From Epiperipatus broadwayi (Eukaryota; Onychophora; Udeonychophora; Euonychophora; Peripatidae): a DNA stretch of 64,000 nt. A program made the position numbers and the translations under genes. Every line of letters starts with the position of its first letter. Within the stretch, counting starts at the first letter, position 1. Positions 1-12,097 of the stretch are shown here, one piece after another. Below the pieces are notes generated by a model. That model did not search any database and had not been told where the DNA came from. It was given only the letters and a program-made list of their open reading frames with translations. The DNA lies in the NCBI GenBank assembly GCA_028023455.1, contig JAQFVV010007244.1:59678-123677 (forward strand). Reading direction: 5' to 3'.

Positions 1-26
1 TATATATATATATATATTTAAGTGAG

Positions 27-68
<42 letters not shown>

Positions 69-80
69 CTCACTTAAATG
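1..80. repeat. TA microsatellite flanked by inverted arms (foldback)
   Basis: About 40 bp of TA repeat are flanked by inverted copies of TTTAAGTGAGTTAATATA and its complement. The left arm is joined to the window edge by more TA repeats, so the element may continue upstream. The same layout, a TA tract between inverted arms, recurs near 33.1 kb. Confidence 0.85.
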
Positions 81-1719
81 TTACCCTCATGAAAGTTAAA
101 CATAACATGAGAGAGTGTATGTGTATTCTGCATATTATTATTTACATAGCCAGAAATAACACAGAATAAATATTTTTGAAAATGGATGCAAATGGTATAA
201 TATACAAAGACAAAAAATATATTGGTCATAACATAATAAATGTAAAGTTGTTAACATCATTTGTTAGAGAATCATACTTTTTGGAAAACGATACGGATTC
301 TAACTAAAGCTTGTTTATTAATTGAAATTATAAAAGTGAAACTTAAAAAATAAATAAAATTTATTTTTCAAAACTAAAAAGGTTGACTAAAATTGAAGAA
401 TATCAAAATTGTGAACAAAAAAAAATAGATTATTGAATTTTTTTAATAAGAGATTGGAAGAAATTGTTACTGCATGGGAATAAAAAGATGTATTTTACAA
501 GAAAAATTGAAAATGGTATAAGAAATGCAAATATAGAAAAGCTGAAGTTTGAAACTTGCAGACTCTATAAGTTAATTAAAATTGGATTAAGACATTTATC
601 AATAAAAATAGGAGAACCTATTTGTAAATTCATTGTAAAGATACAAAAATATTGCAGTGAATATAAATTCAGAGAAGCATGCAAGTTGATCAAATACTTT
701 AACAGAAAATAGAAATCAAAACATAAAATTGTAAATGAAAACGATAAAAAGCTTATTAGCAACAATAAAATTTTCCAAGTATAATCAAAATGCTTTTCTG
801 AATTATATAAAGCAAAGGTTAATAACATTGTATTAAAAATAATAAAACATTAAAATTATAACAACATCTTTTAATAACAAAGATATTTTATTGAAAAAAG
901 ATAAAAAAATACTGAAGAAAAATAGAAGCTTGTAAATAAATAAATATATGAGAAAGTGAATGGATACGGTGACAATTATGTTTATATTGATGTTGTTCAA
1001 AATTGAGATTATTTATCTTTGAAAAATGAATGACTGCCTAAAAACTTATTTCCTCAAAATTTTTAAAATATTTGAGCACTATATAATTATTTGTTTAAAA
1101 TAATGTTTCAAAATAGATATTAAAAAAGATTTGAATCAAATAACGTTATTATTAAGTAATTAAAAAAATTAAGAGACTGAAATAGAGATGAGTTAGGCAA
1201 TTAGTGTTAGAGGAGATAGTAGTAGATAAACAATTGAAGTGAATGAATCTCAAGAGACTTTAGACATATAGAAAAATACCACATGTGAGATGGGTGAATA
1301 AAATAAGGAAATTGGGCTGCAGATAAGAAAAACTGGATTTAATTAAAATGGCCTTTCTGCAATCAATCAGTAATAATTGCCAATGATGGTGACTAATAAT
1401 CATCTTCAAATAAATCATAAAATTGAAATTGGTTCACATCTACTTGACTAATTTTCTAGAGGTAAATATATTACCAGAACATTGTAATAAAAATGCATCT
1501 TTCATAAATTATAAATAATTTATAATACACAAAATTATTCTATTTAATTTTTTTTAAAAAAAAAAATGTAGTACTATATTTAGACAATAAATTGATTGCT
1601 TTTTGTCTGGGTTAGGAATTATAATGGCATTGGGATATTTACTTTTCAATTTAAATCATAGAAAAGTCAAGTAAATATTGTGATAATGTAAATGATTAGA
1701 TGTAACTGATGTGATGTTT
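81..1719. other. AT-rich intronic sequence with a possible decayed coding stretch
   Basis: No host exon was found. A small + strand frame at 464-712 (82 codons) has a mixed charged composition including Cys residues and looks more protein-like than the surroundings. The sequence to about 1350 has similar short frames broken by stops. I do not recognise it; an old retroelement ORF is one possibility. Confidence 0.3.
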
Positions 1720-2090
1720 AGTGGTAAACTTTGCAATCCCATTCAATTAAAGGATGCAGTATTACCAATAGGGTATATGAACACAGACTTTCAGATGATC
1801 CATCACTCTCCACTCTATCTAATAACACTGATACACTCAAGCACATATATGCTGAAAAAATAAATAAACACTAATATGTGTATTTCATACTAAACCAGCA
1901 ATCATCAGTTGGTCCAGATTATCATCTTCCACACATATATACTATAAGTGCTCAGATGTATATTAAGATAGATAATCTTCATAATCTAATGGACAGGCTC
2001 CAATCTACTACACACTCCAACTCTTCAACCGTCCATCCAATTAAAAATCTGATGATGGAATGCTCAAAGGCCATCCTGAGGCCAAAATTC
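1720..2090 (-). repeat. Repeat family A, inverted unit of the first cluster
   Basis: This unit is the reverse complement of the next ~350 bp, with the centre of symmetry near 2090. Shared landmarks are the CAGACTTTCAGATGATCC-type segment, a run near GTCCAGATTATCATCT, and the CTCCAACTCTTCAACC segment. The ORFs read here on both strands are mirror images of each other and arise from the palindrome, not from a gene. The family recurs at 27.5-28.6 and 54.6-55.0 kb. Confidence 0.88.
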
Positions 2091-2540
2091 TTGCATTCCA
2101 TCATCATATTTTCAATTGGATGGATGGTTGAAGAGTTGGAGTGTGTAGTAGATTGGAGCCTGTCCATTAAAGTATGAAGATTGTCTATCTTAATATATAT
2201 TTGAGCACTTATTGTATATATGTGTGGGAGATGATAATCTGGACAAACTGATGATTGTTGGTTTAGCATAAAATATGTATATGGTGATTATTTATATTTT
2301 CAGCATATGTGCTTGAGTGTATCAGTGTTATTAGATAGGGTGGAGAGTGATGGCTTATCTGAAAGTCTGTGTTCATATACCCTATATTTATATAGACAGG
2401 TATATAATAAGCCTGTGTTTCAGTTATTACATTGTAGAGATGTCTGTCCATCCTTGCATATGTATTAAATGGATTATGTCCTGTACATGTGGGGTTCATA
2501 TTGGCCTTAAGTCAACATGGGTGTGACAAGAATCTTGGCC
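2091..2540 (+). repeat. Repeat family A, first direct unit of the first cluster
   Basis: This is the + orientation copy starting at the palindrome centre. It runs through GGTTGAAGAGTTGGAGTGTG, GATAATCTGGACAAACTGAT and GAAAGTCTGTGTTCATATAC. It ends with a more GC-rich stretch including a GGCCTTAAGTCAACATGG segment that is also present, diverged, in the 27.9-kb copy. Confidence 0.85.
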
Positions 2541-2890
2541 TCAGGGTGGCCTTCGAGCATTCCATCATCAGATTTTCAATTGATGGATGGTTGAAGAGTT
2601 GGAGTGTGTAGTAGGTTGGAGCCAGTCCATTAAAGTATGAAGGTTGTCTATCTTAATATATCTCTGAGCACTTATAGTATATATGTGTGTGAGATGATAA
2701 TCTGGACTAACTGATGATTGCTGGTTTAGCATGAAATATGTATATTGGTGATTATTTATCTTTTCAGCATATATGTGCTTGAGTGTATCAGTGTTATTAG
2801 ATAGAGTGGAGAGTGATGGATCATCTGAAAGTCTGTGCTCTTATACCCTATATATTACATATATAGACACAGGTATATAATAAGCTGTGT
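2541..2890 (+). repeat. Repeat family A, second direct unit of the first cluster
   Basis: This unit repeats the preceding copy in the same orientation at high identity, from GAGCATTCCATCATCAG to the CAGGTATATAATAAGC end. The cluster therefore has one inverted and two direct units. Confidence 0.85.
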
Positions 2891-5279
2891 TTCAGTTATA
2901 GTATTACCAATATTAAATTTTCAAATGTTTTTTTTTAAAAAATTGCTTAGTATAAATATCAAAACAATTCATACATATAAATTGTATATATTGATTTTAG
3001 AACTATTTATTGTGAACTGAATGTAAAGCATGTCTAAAAATTACATTACTAGTGCAAATAGTTAAAATGGAATAAATATATGTTTTATATGGTTTAGTGC
3101 AGTGATGGGACAAAAGATTTATGAACTGAAGCTTGGCATTATCATTTCTCATGTGGTAATATCATATTACTTTCTGAGATGCAAAACATTCAACCATTTT
3201 ATGAATTGTTTCATAATTTTTCAATGGGTTATAGGTTTTATGTTGTAAAAAATTTATATGAAATACATCACATTAAGAACTCTCCATTAATACAGAAAGA
3301 ATTAACTTTGTGCATTAGAAACTGTAATTTATACAATGCCATCTAATTTAAAATTTAGTAATTAATAAAATTAAAGGTTAGTAACATATCCAAATCCCTT
3401 GAGTAGATTCTTTTTAATGGTTTTAATCAATGAAGAACATTGTACTTTATGCATGCATTCAGCAATCAATGCTCATTATCTATTTTATGGTAGCTGTTTG
3501 CCTTTTTGAACCAAAAAGGCATCACTTGACTTTTCTCTGTTTACCTTCTATCAGAGCATTAATTCATTGCATTTATTCTCAAATTAATTCTCCTATTGAA
3601 ACTCGTTCATTATTAGTTTTAGTAATTACTTTAAAAATTTAACAAAAATATTTATTTTAAAGTGCATTTTTTTAAATAGTCTAAAGAATTTTTAATAACC
3701 ACCTCATTCTATATGATAAATTTATTGTTATATTGCCTCAACAATACAATAAAACGGTTGATGTTTTGTTAAATAAAGATCTAGTTTTTGCCTAATTTTT
3801 TTATTTGACTATAAATAGATGGCCATGCATTTACTAACTACTATTACATATACAATTTAATTATAGTTTATGAAAAAATTCTAAAGTTTATAAAATATTT
3901 TTTAAAGGCATGGGGTACATGTCTAACCTTGAGATGATTAGTGTTTTGTTGTTTATAGGTCTTACTTTTTTTCTTCTAAATTTACTCTTTAAATAAAAAT
4001 ATCTAAATACCTATTTTGCTATTGGATAAATGTCTAAATTGGTTATGGACCATCTTATCTAGTAATATTAGATTTCCACTGAGAGAACTTGAATTCAGAA
4101 TAATGTATATGATATGCTAATACATGTAAAACCTTTATTATTGTTATTATAAATCACATAGATATATAGATAAAATAAATGAACTTTAAAACTAGTGAAT
4201 TTTATTGTTAAAATGTAATGTTATTTAAACTACATTTCTGTTAGATTTAAGTATAATTTTCACTTTGATTGGTTTTTGTTCAGATTACTAGTTTATTTGC
4301 AATGATTATTGAAAAGTTCTAATGTCAGAAGATTTAAACTGTAAATGTATAGGTCGAATATTTTTACATTTCTTTTTCTCCACTAAAGACTTCTTTTTTT
4401 TTTTGGAAAAAAAATCAATAGAGTTTTTTTTTTTCTCTTATGAAAAAAGAAAAATAGATTCCAAATATATCTGAGAAAGAGAGAGAAAAAAAACTTATTT
4501 AAACTTTTTCTACCTTATATCATTCAAACTATTTCAGTCGTTTTTCAATATACTTTTATAAGAGCAAACGAAATTGCTTATAGTATGGCTGTCAGAGTTT
4601 TTGTACTATATATACAATTTTGTCAAAACTATAGAAATAATTTTATGCCATGTAGCACAAAATGAAAATACATACAAGATAATATTATATATATGATATT
4701 ATTCAAAGTAACAAATACTGCAATTAACTCTATAATTTTCAGTCTACTAATAAAAACTTAAATGAAAGCTATAGATAACAGTAAATTGTTATTCAGGATG
4801 TTAGTTGTGTCAAGGCTAGCTATAACTTTTCTTTATTGATTAATTCATTTAGTAAAAGTTTTAAAACTAATTCCAGAAATTTGTTTTAAATATAATTAAA
4901 TACAATATTTTCCTAACATTATAAGTATTTTTTGGTTTTTGACCAATCAACTAAATAAATACTGGTAATAAATTTTTTAGTTAGCCTATATTTTTAGATT
5001 TCTATGCCCAATGCAAAATGATGATTGGATTAGCTGTTCCAGCTATGTGTGTATATATATACATATTTGCTTAAGTATATATTTTAAGGAATATTATTGT
5101 AATAACGAATAGAAATAAGCAGATTATATCCATATAGACAGAAATAATTTTTGCTTTTTGATATTGCCATAAAACTATCAATTATTATTAATTGACAAAC
5201 TCTCTGAGACTAAACAAATTTTTTCGTTAAACTATAATAGTTATTTTGTTAGTATTTTTTGCTGAAGTAAAAGATCATA
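2891..5279. other. AT-rich intronic sequence, nothing recognised
   Basis: Only short homopolymer runs and chance ORFs are present, including one at 3430-3642 with no recognisable domain or splice context. Confidence 0.6.
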
Positions 5280-5280
5280 T

Positions 5281-5346
5281 ATAAATATATGTGTTTGTGC
5301 GTATATATATATATATATGTGTGTGTGTGTATGTGTGTGTGTGTGT
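5281..5346. repeat. Compound TA/TG microsatellite
   Basis: A TATATA run passes into TGTGTG repeats with a few interruptions. Confidence 0.9.
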
Positions 5347-6419
5347 TTTAGAACAGGGATGCATCTGTTTCAACGTGATAGTTTATGTATAAATAGAAAA
5401 GAAGTTAAAAGAAAACAATGTATACAAAAATGCTCTTTATAATAACTAACTAATAGCTAATTGACCAAAATTAACAATTATTTTCTTAACTTATAGCTTA
5501 GATTTATTAACTTTTAACCATTAATAATATATATGTTTTTAAGATGTATATGTATATGGATATTAACAGTATATACATAAGAGGCAACATTGACATTGAT
5601 TTAATTGTTTTATAATTTTACAATTTTTAAATACCTTTTTTAAAAAAGTACAAAATAAAATAATATTTACTGCAATAAAAAACATTAATTGTATCATTTA
5701 ATAGATTTTAGTATTTGACAAGTCACCAAATTTTCAGACTTTTTTATTATATTCTTGAAATTAATAAAGTTTTTTTTTCTATTTTTATTTTTCAATCTTT
5801 ATATTTATCATTCCATAGATGAATTTATCAAATAAAATTAGTCTAACACATAATTAACTTTGCAAATAAACAAAAATGACTCCTAAACAGAAATAAATTG
5901 TCAATACCAAAAGACACTATTTCAGTTGTAGGTTATAAACAAATTTTAATAACGAATAAACAATAATTATAGTATAATTAAATATTTTTCAAATATATTT
6001 TACTAAAGCATAATTCTGACTGTGTTTGTTTTTTATTATATGAATAATGTCATTTGGTAAACTCTACATTGGAAATTATAACTATGGAATTACATTCATT
6101 TTTTTTCTTTCTATTAAAAATTTAATTAATTATTTATAAAAAGAACGTCTCTTTAAAATAAGGACGTATGGTTGAGTTTTCATTTTAATGTGTGTTTATA
6201 TCATAAGAATGTTTTCCAATTGTTGTGGCAAAATTAGTAAAACAAATATTTAGGTTTTAGATTTAACTTGGATTCGTGTACATCAAGGCTAGGTCATTCA
6301 CTGGGAGAAGTTTAAGATCATCATGTAATTTTATTTGTTGGAATATGAAAAAAAAATGTAATGATTATTATTTGCATGTAATAATATTAAATATACTGCA
6401 AATAAAAGTTATGTTACTA
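5347..6419. other. AT-rich intronic sequence, nothing recognised
   Basis: No exon, RNA gene or repeat unit was recognised by eye. Confidence 0.55.
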
Positions 6420-6424
6420 GTTTA

Positions 6425-6540
6425 CTCAGATCCAAGGCTCCTCACTGACGAAGGCCACAGGCCAGAAACTAGTCTGGGGATATTGGATGAGTAGGCACTA
6501 GATGAAGATTTTATACGCAAGGCTTCTGGCATCCATTGAT
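6425..6540 (-). repeat. Diverged copy of the family C core
   Basis: The segment CTCCTCACTGACGAAGG followed by GAAACTAGTCTGGGGATAT matches, with changes, the core of the 7.9-9.8 kb array (CTCCTCACTGAAGAGACC ... GAAACCGGTCTGGGGAT). It has the orientation of the inverted units of that array. Flanking sequence is not alike, so this is an older copy or a related element sharing only the core. Confidence 0.6.
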
Positions 6541-7779
6541 TACTCTAGCTTGATTTGTGTGGCAATAGTGAGTTTTGCCTCTTTTTTAAACAATCACACA
6601 ATATATTAGACTTTACTTATTAGAAAAAGAAGAAAATTAATATTTTATAATTAATTGTGTGATCATAAATTTATATTAGAGTTATGAATAATGACATACT
6701 ATGGGTGAACACATACCTATATGCCTGGTTGTATCTTTTCTAATGGTTTTGCCATGATATTCAGCTAATGGCAAGGATAAAGTTTACCTCACTTGATTGT
6801 AATAACATCTATTCATAACCCAATTCTGTTACCATAGATAATAAATAAATAAATCATTGAAAGTCTTGTCACAATTTACATTAGTCATCTTATTGTTAAT
6901 ACATGGTTAATAAGTTATGTATGATTTGAGCATCTCTAGTGATGATTGTCCATAATTAATTTATTCAAGTGACAGAATTGAGAATTTTTTATTTTATTCA
7001 ACTAAATATTTATTCTGAAATTTGTAGCTATGAATCCATTGCTAAATGGTAGAGTAAAGTGTATTTTTTATGATCAATGATAAATCTGTTATGTATGAGA
7101 AGTTGTTTTTCCTTTAATGTTAAAAAAGTAGAAAGCTATGGTAAACTTTCATTAGTTCAAACAGTATTCTTTCAATTAATAACATTATCTCTCACATCCA
7201 CAGCTTCTACTATAAACAAACACATAAAAATAAACTCCTGCCTAGATGAAAATAATATATCCTCTTTGCTAGTAATCTGTAAATTCACTAGATGTATACC
7301 TTCAATATATATTGGGGCAGACAACTAAAGCAATTTAAACTAAAAGTAATTTTTTTCATGTATTTTTTAATGTTTATAAATCTCAAAGTTTTTAATTGTT
7401 TGATAATGATTTTTTCTTTACTGACCATCATCCTATATTTTCCATAAGTTAGCCATTATTGTGATGTATTTTCTTACCTTCAAAGTTTTGCAATGAAAAA
7501 GTTTTTATAGATTATTTTAAAAACATTTATGTTGATAAAAAGTTTTGATGTACAGTAGACTCTTGTTTAACAAATTAATTGGTTTAGAAAGTCATTCATG
7601 CTATGATCTGCTGAATGTAGTCATACTGAAATACGTGTATTTAGGATAATGAATTCCACATCGATAGCTTAGGATAAACAACCAGTTAAACGGGAAAAAT
7701 ATAATACAAAATCAAAATTATAAAATTAAAATTAATTGTTTTATATACAACATTAAAATAAAATTGTAAATAAAATAAC
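6541..7779. other. AT-rich intronic sequence, nothing recognised
   Basis: No domain, RNA gene or clear repeat was seen. The 7077-7328 frame has no recognisable features and no splice context. Confidence 0.55.
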
Positions 7780-7875
7780 ATTATAGATCAATAATTTTAT
7801 ATATATATTGTATATATCAATAATTTTATATATATATTGTAAATAAAATAACATAGATCAATAATTATATAATTA
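7780..7875. repeat. Short AT-rich tandem duplication at the edge of the family C array
   Basis: A segment with AATAATTTTATATATATATT is present twice, along with repeats of GTAAATAAAATAACAT and ATAGATCAATAATT, immediately before the first family C unit. Confidence 0.75.
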
Positions 7876-7880
7876 TATAA

Positions 7881-8720
7881 AATTAAGAGCGTGCTAATAG
7901 CTCTAAACAAGCTTTTTTTTTTATTTATGATAAATGCTACTACAAGAGAAGACATTCAAATCATTTTTATCTTGGATTGTCCCCATCCCCAGACCGGTTT
8001 CGACCTATGGGTCTCTTCAGTGAGGAGTTGGGACATTAGATTTAAAAAACCAACTCAAGCAAAGCATTTATCTAAAAGTTAATTGTTAGAAGAAGATCTG
8101 AAACTTTTAGACATCTACATGTCTTTAAAGTCAGCTCTCCAACTGAAAAAATCATATGGGCCTGAACTTAATTCAGATACTCCATATATTAGTAGGCTTA
8201 GCCATTTAATTTAGTCAAAGCCACAACAGCAAAATAATAATAGTAATAATAACAGGTCAGATGTCACATGACTTATATATAGCTTGCACTTACAAATATG
8301 TAAAATTAAGAGCATGCTAATAGCTCTAAACAAGCTTTTTTTTTATTTATGATAAATGCTACTACAAGAGAAGACATTTAAATCATTTTATCTTGGATTG
8401 TCCCCATCCCCAGACTGGTTTCAGCCTATCGGTCTCTTCAGTGAGGAGTTGGGACATTAGATTTAAAAAACCAACTCAAGCAAAGCATTTATCTAAAAGT
8501 TAATTGTTAGAAGAAGATCTGAAACTTTTAGACATCTACATGTCTTTAAAGTCAGCTCTCCAACTGAAAAAATCATATGGGCCTGAACTTAATTCAGATA
8601 CTCCATATATTAGTAGGCTTAGCCATTTAATTTAGCCAAAGCCACAACAGCAAAATAATAATAGTAATAATAACAAGTCAGATGTCACATGACTTATATA
8701 TAGCTTGCACTTACAAATAT
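7881..8720 (+). repeat. Family C array, two direct units of about 423 bp
   Basis: Two near-identical units start with AATTAAGAGC at 7881 and 8304, a period of 423 bp. Each has an oligo-T run, the GC-rich core CCCAGACCGGTTTCGACC (the second has CCCAGACTGGTTTCAGCC), CTCTTCAGTGAGGAGTTGGG, a long AT-rich body and an AATAATAATAGTAATAATAA stretch. The core is the most conserved part and recurs elsewhere in the window, which suggests a mobile non-autonomous element. No coding potential is seen; the 7891-8082 frame is a by-product. Confidence 0.92.
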
Positions 8721-9787
8721 AATCTAATGTCCCAACTCCTCACTGAAGAGACCCATAGGTCGAAACCGGTCTGGGGATGGGGACAATCCAAAATAAAAAT
8801 GATTTGAATGTTTTCTCTTGTAGTAGCATTTATCATAAATAAAAAAAAGCTTGTTTAGAGCTATTAGCAGCTCCTAATTTTACATATTTGTAAGTGCAAG
8901 CTATATATAAGTCATGGGACATCTGACTTGTTATTATTACTATTATTATTTTGCTGTTGTGGCTTTGGCTAAATTAAATGGCTAAGCCTACTAATATATG
9001 GAGTATCTGAATTAAGTTCAGGCCCATATGATTTTTTCAGTTAGAGAGCTGACTTTAAAGACATGTAGATGTCTAAAAGTTTCAGATCTTCTTCTAACAG
9101 TTAACTTTTAGATAAATGCTTTGCTTGAGTTGGTTTTTTAAATCTAATGTCCCAACTCCTCACTGAAGAGACCCATAGGTCCAAACCGGTCTGGGGATGG
9201 GGACAATCCAAGATAAAAATGATTTGAATGTCTTCTCTTGTAGTAGCATTTATCATAAATAAAAAAAAAGCTTGTTTACAGCTATTAGCACGCTCTTAAT
9301 TTTACATATTTGTAAGTGCAAGCTATATATAAGTCATGTGACAGCTAACTTGTTATTATTACTATTATTATTTTGCTGTTGTGGCTTTGGCTAAATTAAA
9401 TGGCTAAGCCTACTAATATATGGAGTATCTGAATTAAGTTCAGGCCCATATGAATTTTTTCAGTTGGAGAGCTGACTTTAAAGACATGTAGATGTCTAAA
9501 AGTTTCAGATCTTCTTCTAACAATTAACTTTTAGATAAATGCTTTGCTTGAGTTGGTTTTTTAAATCTAATGTCCCAACTCCTCACTGAAGAGACCTATA
9601 GGTTGAAACCGGTCTGGGATTGGGGACAATCCAAGATAAAAATGATTTGAATGTCTTCTCTTGTAGTAGCATTTATCATAAATAAAAAAAAAAAGCTTGT
9701 TTAGAGCTATTAGCACGCTCTTAATTTTACATATTTGTAAGTGCAAGCTATATATAAGTCGTGTGACATCTGACTTGTTATTATTAC

Positions 9788-9790
<3 letters not shown>
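8721..9790 (-). repeat. Family C array, inverted units joined head to head with the direct units
   Basis: The reverse complement of the preceding units begins abruptly at 8721 with AATCTAATGTCCCAACTCC and recurs at 9141 and 9563 (periods 420 and 422 bp). The joint at 8720/8721 is not at a unit boundary: the last direct unit ends near CTTACAAATAT while the inverted series starts inside a unit. The last inverted copy is cut off by a TA tract. Together with the direct units this is a palindrome of almost 2 kb. Confidence 0.92.

Positions 9791-9831
<41 letters not shown>
9790..9831. repeat. TA microsatellite ending the family C array
   Basis: About 20 TA dinucleotides directly follow the TTATTACTAT segment of the truncated last unit, so the trinucleotide-rich stretch of the repeat appears to have been replaced by or expanded into TA. 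Confidence 0.9.
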
Positions 9832-9833
<2 letters not shown>

Positions 9834-10189
9834 ACCTATACACACTAATGCAAATATAAGTGGAGATTTATAAAAAGTAATATATATGAATGTATGAAGG
9901 AATGCAAAAGAAGTAAATGAAAAGATATAAGAATAATCAGTAATTCAACTGTATTATTTGCAGAATGTTTGCCCTTTGGTTTGATTTTTTTTCACACATT
10001 AATCAGTTTTCTAGCTCTGATTTTTATGCATAGACCAAAATAATAATAATTACACTATACTGTCATTGCTAATGATACAAATAAGGCAATAAGTGAACTA
10101 AATTGATAGTGATGTCTGCCATTATAGTTTTATTACAAGGATTTATATTTGTTGTATATATTTTAGTTTAATGAGAAAAAGTGTTCCTT
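9832..10189. other. AT-rich intronic sequence, nothing recognised
   Basis: No feature was seen between the family C array and the SINE. Confidence 0.5.
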
Positions 10190-10195
10190 TTTTTT

Positions 10196-10284
10196 CATGT
10201 GTCAAAGTCATGGTGGGAAAGTGAACCCGGGACCATTGCTTGTAAAGTAGCTGTGCTAACCACTCAGCCACAAATGCTTGACTA
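10196..10284 (-). repeat. tRNA-derived SINE
   Basis: Read on the minus strand it starts GTCAAGCATTTGTGGCTGAG. It has an A-box-like TGGCTGAGTGG and a B-box-like GGGTTCACTTTCC about 45 bp further on, the spacing of an internal RNA polymerase III promoter. Its 5' part is similar to the SINE at 41.6 kb, so both belong to one family. The tRNA fold is imperfect, so this is not a functional tRNA gene. Confidence 0.72.
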
Positions 10285-11478
10285 AAAAGTGTTCATTGTA
10301 CTATATATTTACTCTATAAGTATTTGTTGTAGAAAATCTCACTCTATTTGTTTTTGTAATTGTTTAAATAGCCATTTGCCTTTTTGTTGGTGTTATAAAA
10401 AATATAATTTTAAAGATTATTTAATTGTTTTGTTGTGGTAGTAATGATTTTGATTTGCTATAAAATTACTTTTGTGGCCCATTTTAATAATGTGAAAGGA
10501 TCATTCAAGTTTATGATATAGATCTAATACTGTGATGTTAAAATAAATAGTAATAAAAACTGAATAGCATTTGGAAACTAACTACACCTGGGTCTCATTT
10601 TATATGGTAGATAGATTTCTCAGAAAATGTGCACAAAAGAAATTGCACAAAAATAGACTTAACTTACCTTGAAAAATGGGGGATACTTACTGTAATTTTA
10701 AAAAATCACATAAAAGCAAAGCAACAATGTAGAATTACTTTAAAATTCACATTAAAAAAAAGGAAATAAAATATGACTAATAAAAAATTTCAAATTTAAA
10801 AAAAATTAATACAAGGCAAACTTTTTTTACTTTTTTTATTAACTACAGTATTTAATTTTATTCAAAACAATATATTTTTATGCATAATTTACAGTATTTT
10901 ACATTTTTTCATACATGTACAGTATTTCAAGCATTATCGCTATTTGAAGATATAGCGATTTGTTTGTGAACTAGTAAGACATCAGATTCATCACAAGAGG
11001 AAATACAATTAGTGCCAACTTCATTTTTTTACTTCCTCTTATAGTACACTCACCCAAACTAAAATGTTTTTCAATTGCTGTTGATCCTTCCCATTTTGCT
11101 AAGCAATTTAAAATTGAAATTTTTGTTTCCAAAGAAATTCATTTTCTTGGGTGTTTTTTTCTCTCTATTTGGATAAGCTAAAAGTTTAAAATAAAAATAA
11201 GAACTTGGACTTATGATAATAAAAAGACATCTACTCACCACTATTGAGCAAAATTTAATTAACATTAACAATTAAAAATTAAATTCTTATTTCTGTCTTT
11301 ATTTTTTTAATTTTCAGTTCCATTTAAAAATCAATTTTTCATTGTTTCGCATCACAATAATTTTAGATCACGTTATGTAATTTTTAAATTGTTAATTATA
11401 ATTAAAAATCAGATTTTAATTTTAATTGTCAAATTTAATTGTGCCCACCATTGTTGCTCATCTTTTAAAATAAATTTG

Positions 11479-11770
11479 CAGACACTAAATGATTAATTGA
11501 TTATGTACTCTTTTTTTAGAATGTGATTTAAAATGCAAAAACAACAATATGCATAGTATACACATCTATAACGTTTGAACAGATTTACATTATAATCTTT
11601 TAAAATTTATTTCTTGCAGACACTAAATGATGAATTGATTATGTACTCTTTTTTTAAAAGCAAAAATAGAATGTGATTTAAAATGCAAAAACAACAACAT
11701 GCTTAGCATAGGCATCTATAATGTGTGATAAGATTTAAATTATAATCTTGTAAAATTTAATGTGTGTATA
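11479..11770 (+). repeat. Tandem direct duplication of about 140 bp
   Basis: The segment starting GCAGACACTAAATGAT at 11479 is repeated from 11618. Both copies contain TTGATTATGTACTCTTTTTT, AATGTGATTTAAAATGCAAA and a CATCTATAA segment; the second has a small insertion (AAAGCAAAAAT). Confidence 0.88.
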
Positions 11771-11869
11771 TAAAATGGGGAAATCCTGTTTTTTAAGTGA
11801 ATTATGAACTTCTTTATTACATAAAATCTTTTACAGTACTATTATAAAGCACTGAAAATATTGAAATTA

Positions 11870-11990
11870 TTAGATGGAAGTCAAACTTCGATAATGCACT
11901 ATTACTTTAAATATGACATGTGAGTTCATGAAATTTATAATATTTAAAGTAATAGCCCATTATCAGAGCTTGACTTCTGATCTAATAATT
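11870..11990. repeat. Inverted repeat (hairpin), arms of about 45 bp
   Basis: Left arm ATTATTAGATGGAAGTCAAA through CTATTACTTTAAATAT is matched by ATTTAAAGTAATAG through TTGACTTCTGATCTAATAAT, with about 27 bp of loop. A few mismatches are present. Confidence 0.85.
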
Positions 11991-12097
11991 TTTATCACAT
12001 AAAAAAAACACATACAAAGATATTAAGAAGAAACATGAATTGCATAACTTCAAAATCGCATTAAAAAAATCTGCATAAAATGAGACCCGGTTAAATG

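Larger units (their letters stand above)
10588..12097. mobile_element. Possible decayed DNA transposon bounded by 14-bp inverted ends
   Basis: GGGTCTCATTTTAT at the left (from about 10592) is matched by its reverse complement ATAAAATGAGACCC at the right (to about 12092). Both ends are followed inward by similar A/T-rich sequence. No clear target duplication or transposase frame was found; the inside holds a tandem duplication and a hairpin. A pogo/Tigger-like element is conceivable but this is only inference. Confidence 0.4.

Noticed and set aside
1878-2499. Overlapping frames on both strands with similar products
   Set aside because: They mirror one another because the DNA is a palindrome of repeat family A; there is no independent coding evidence.
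3430-3642. 70-codon frame with Cys residues
   Set aside because: No domain, no splice context, composition like the surroundings.
7891-9845. Regularly spaced identical units that could suggest a CRISPR array, and the frames inside
   Set aside because: Units are 423 bp with no spacer structure, and they are inverted halfway. The genome is eukaryotic.
10196-10284. Functional tRNA gene
   Set aside because: A- and B-box-like parts are present, but the acceptor and anticodon stems do not pair well; a SINE is the better reading.
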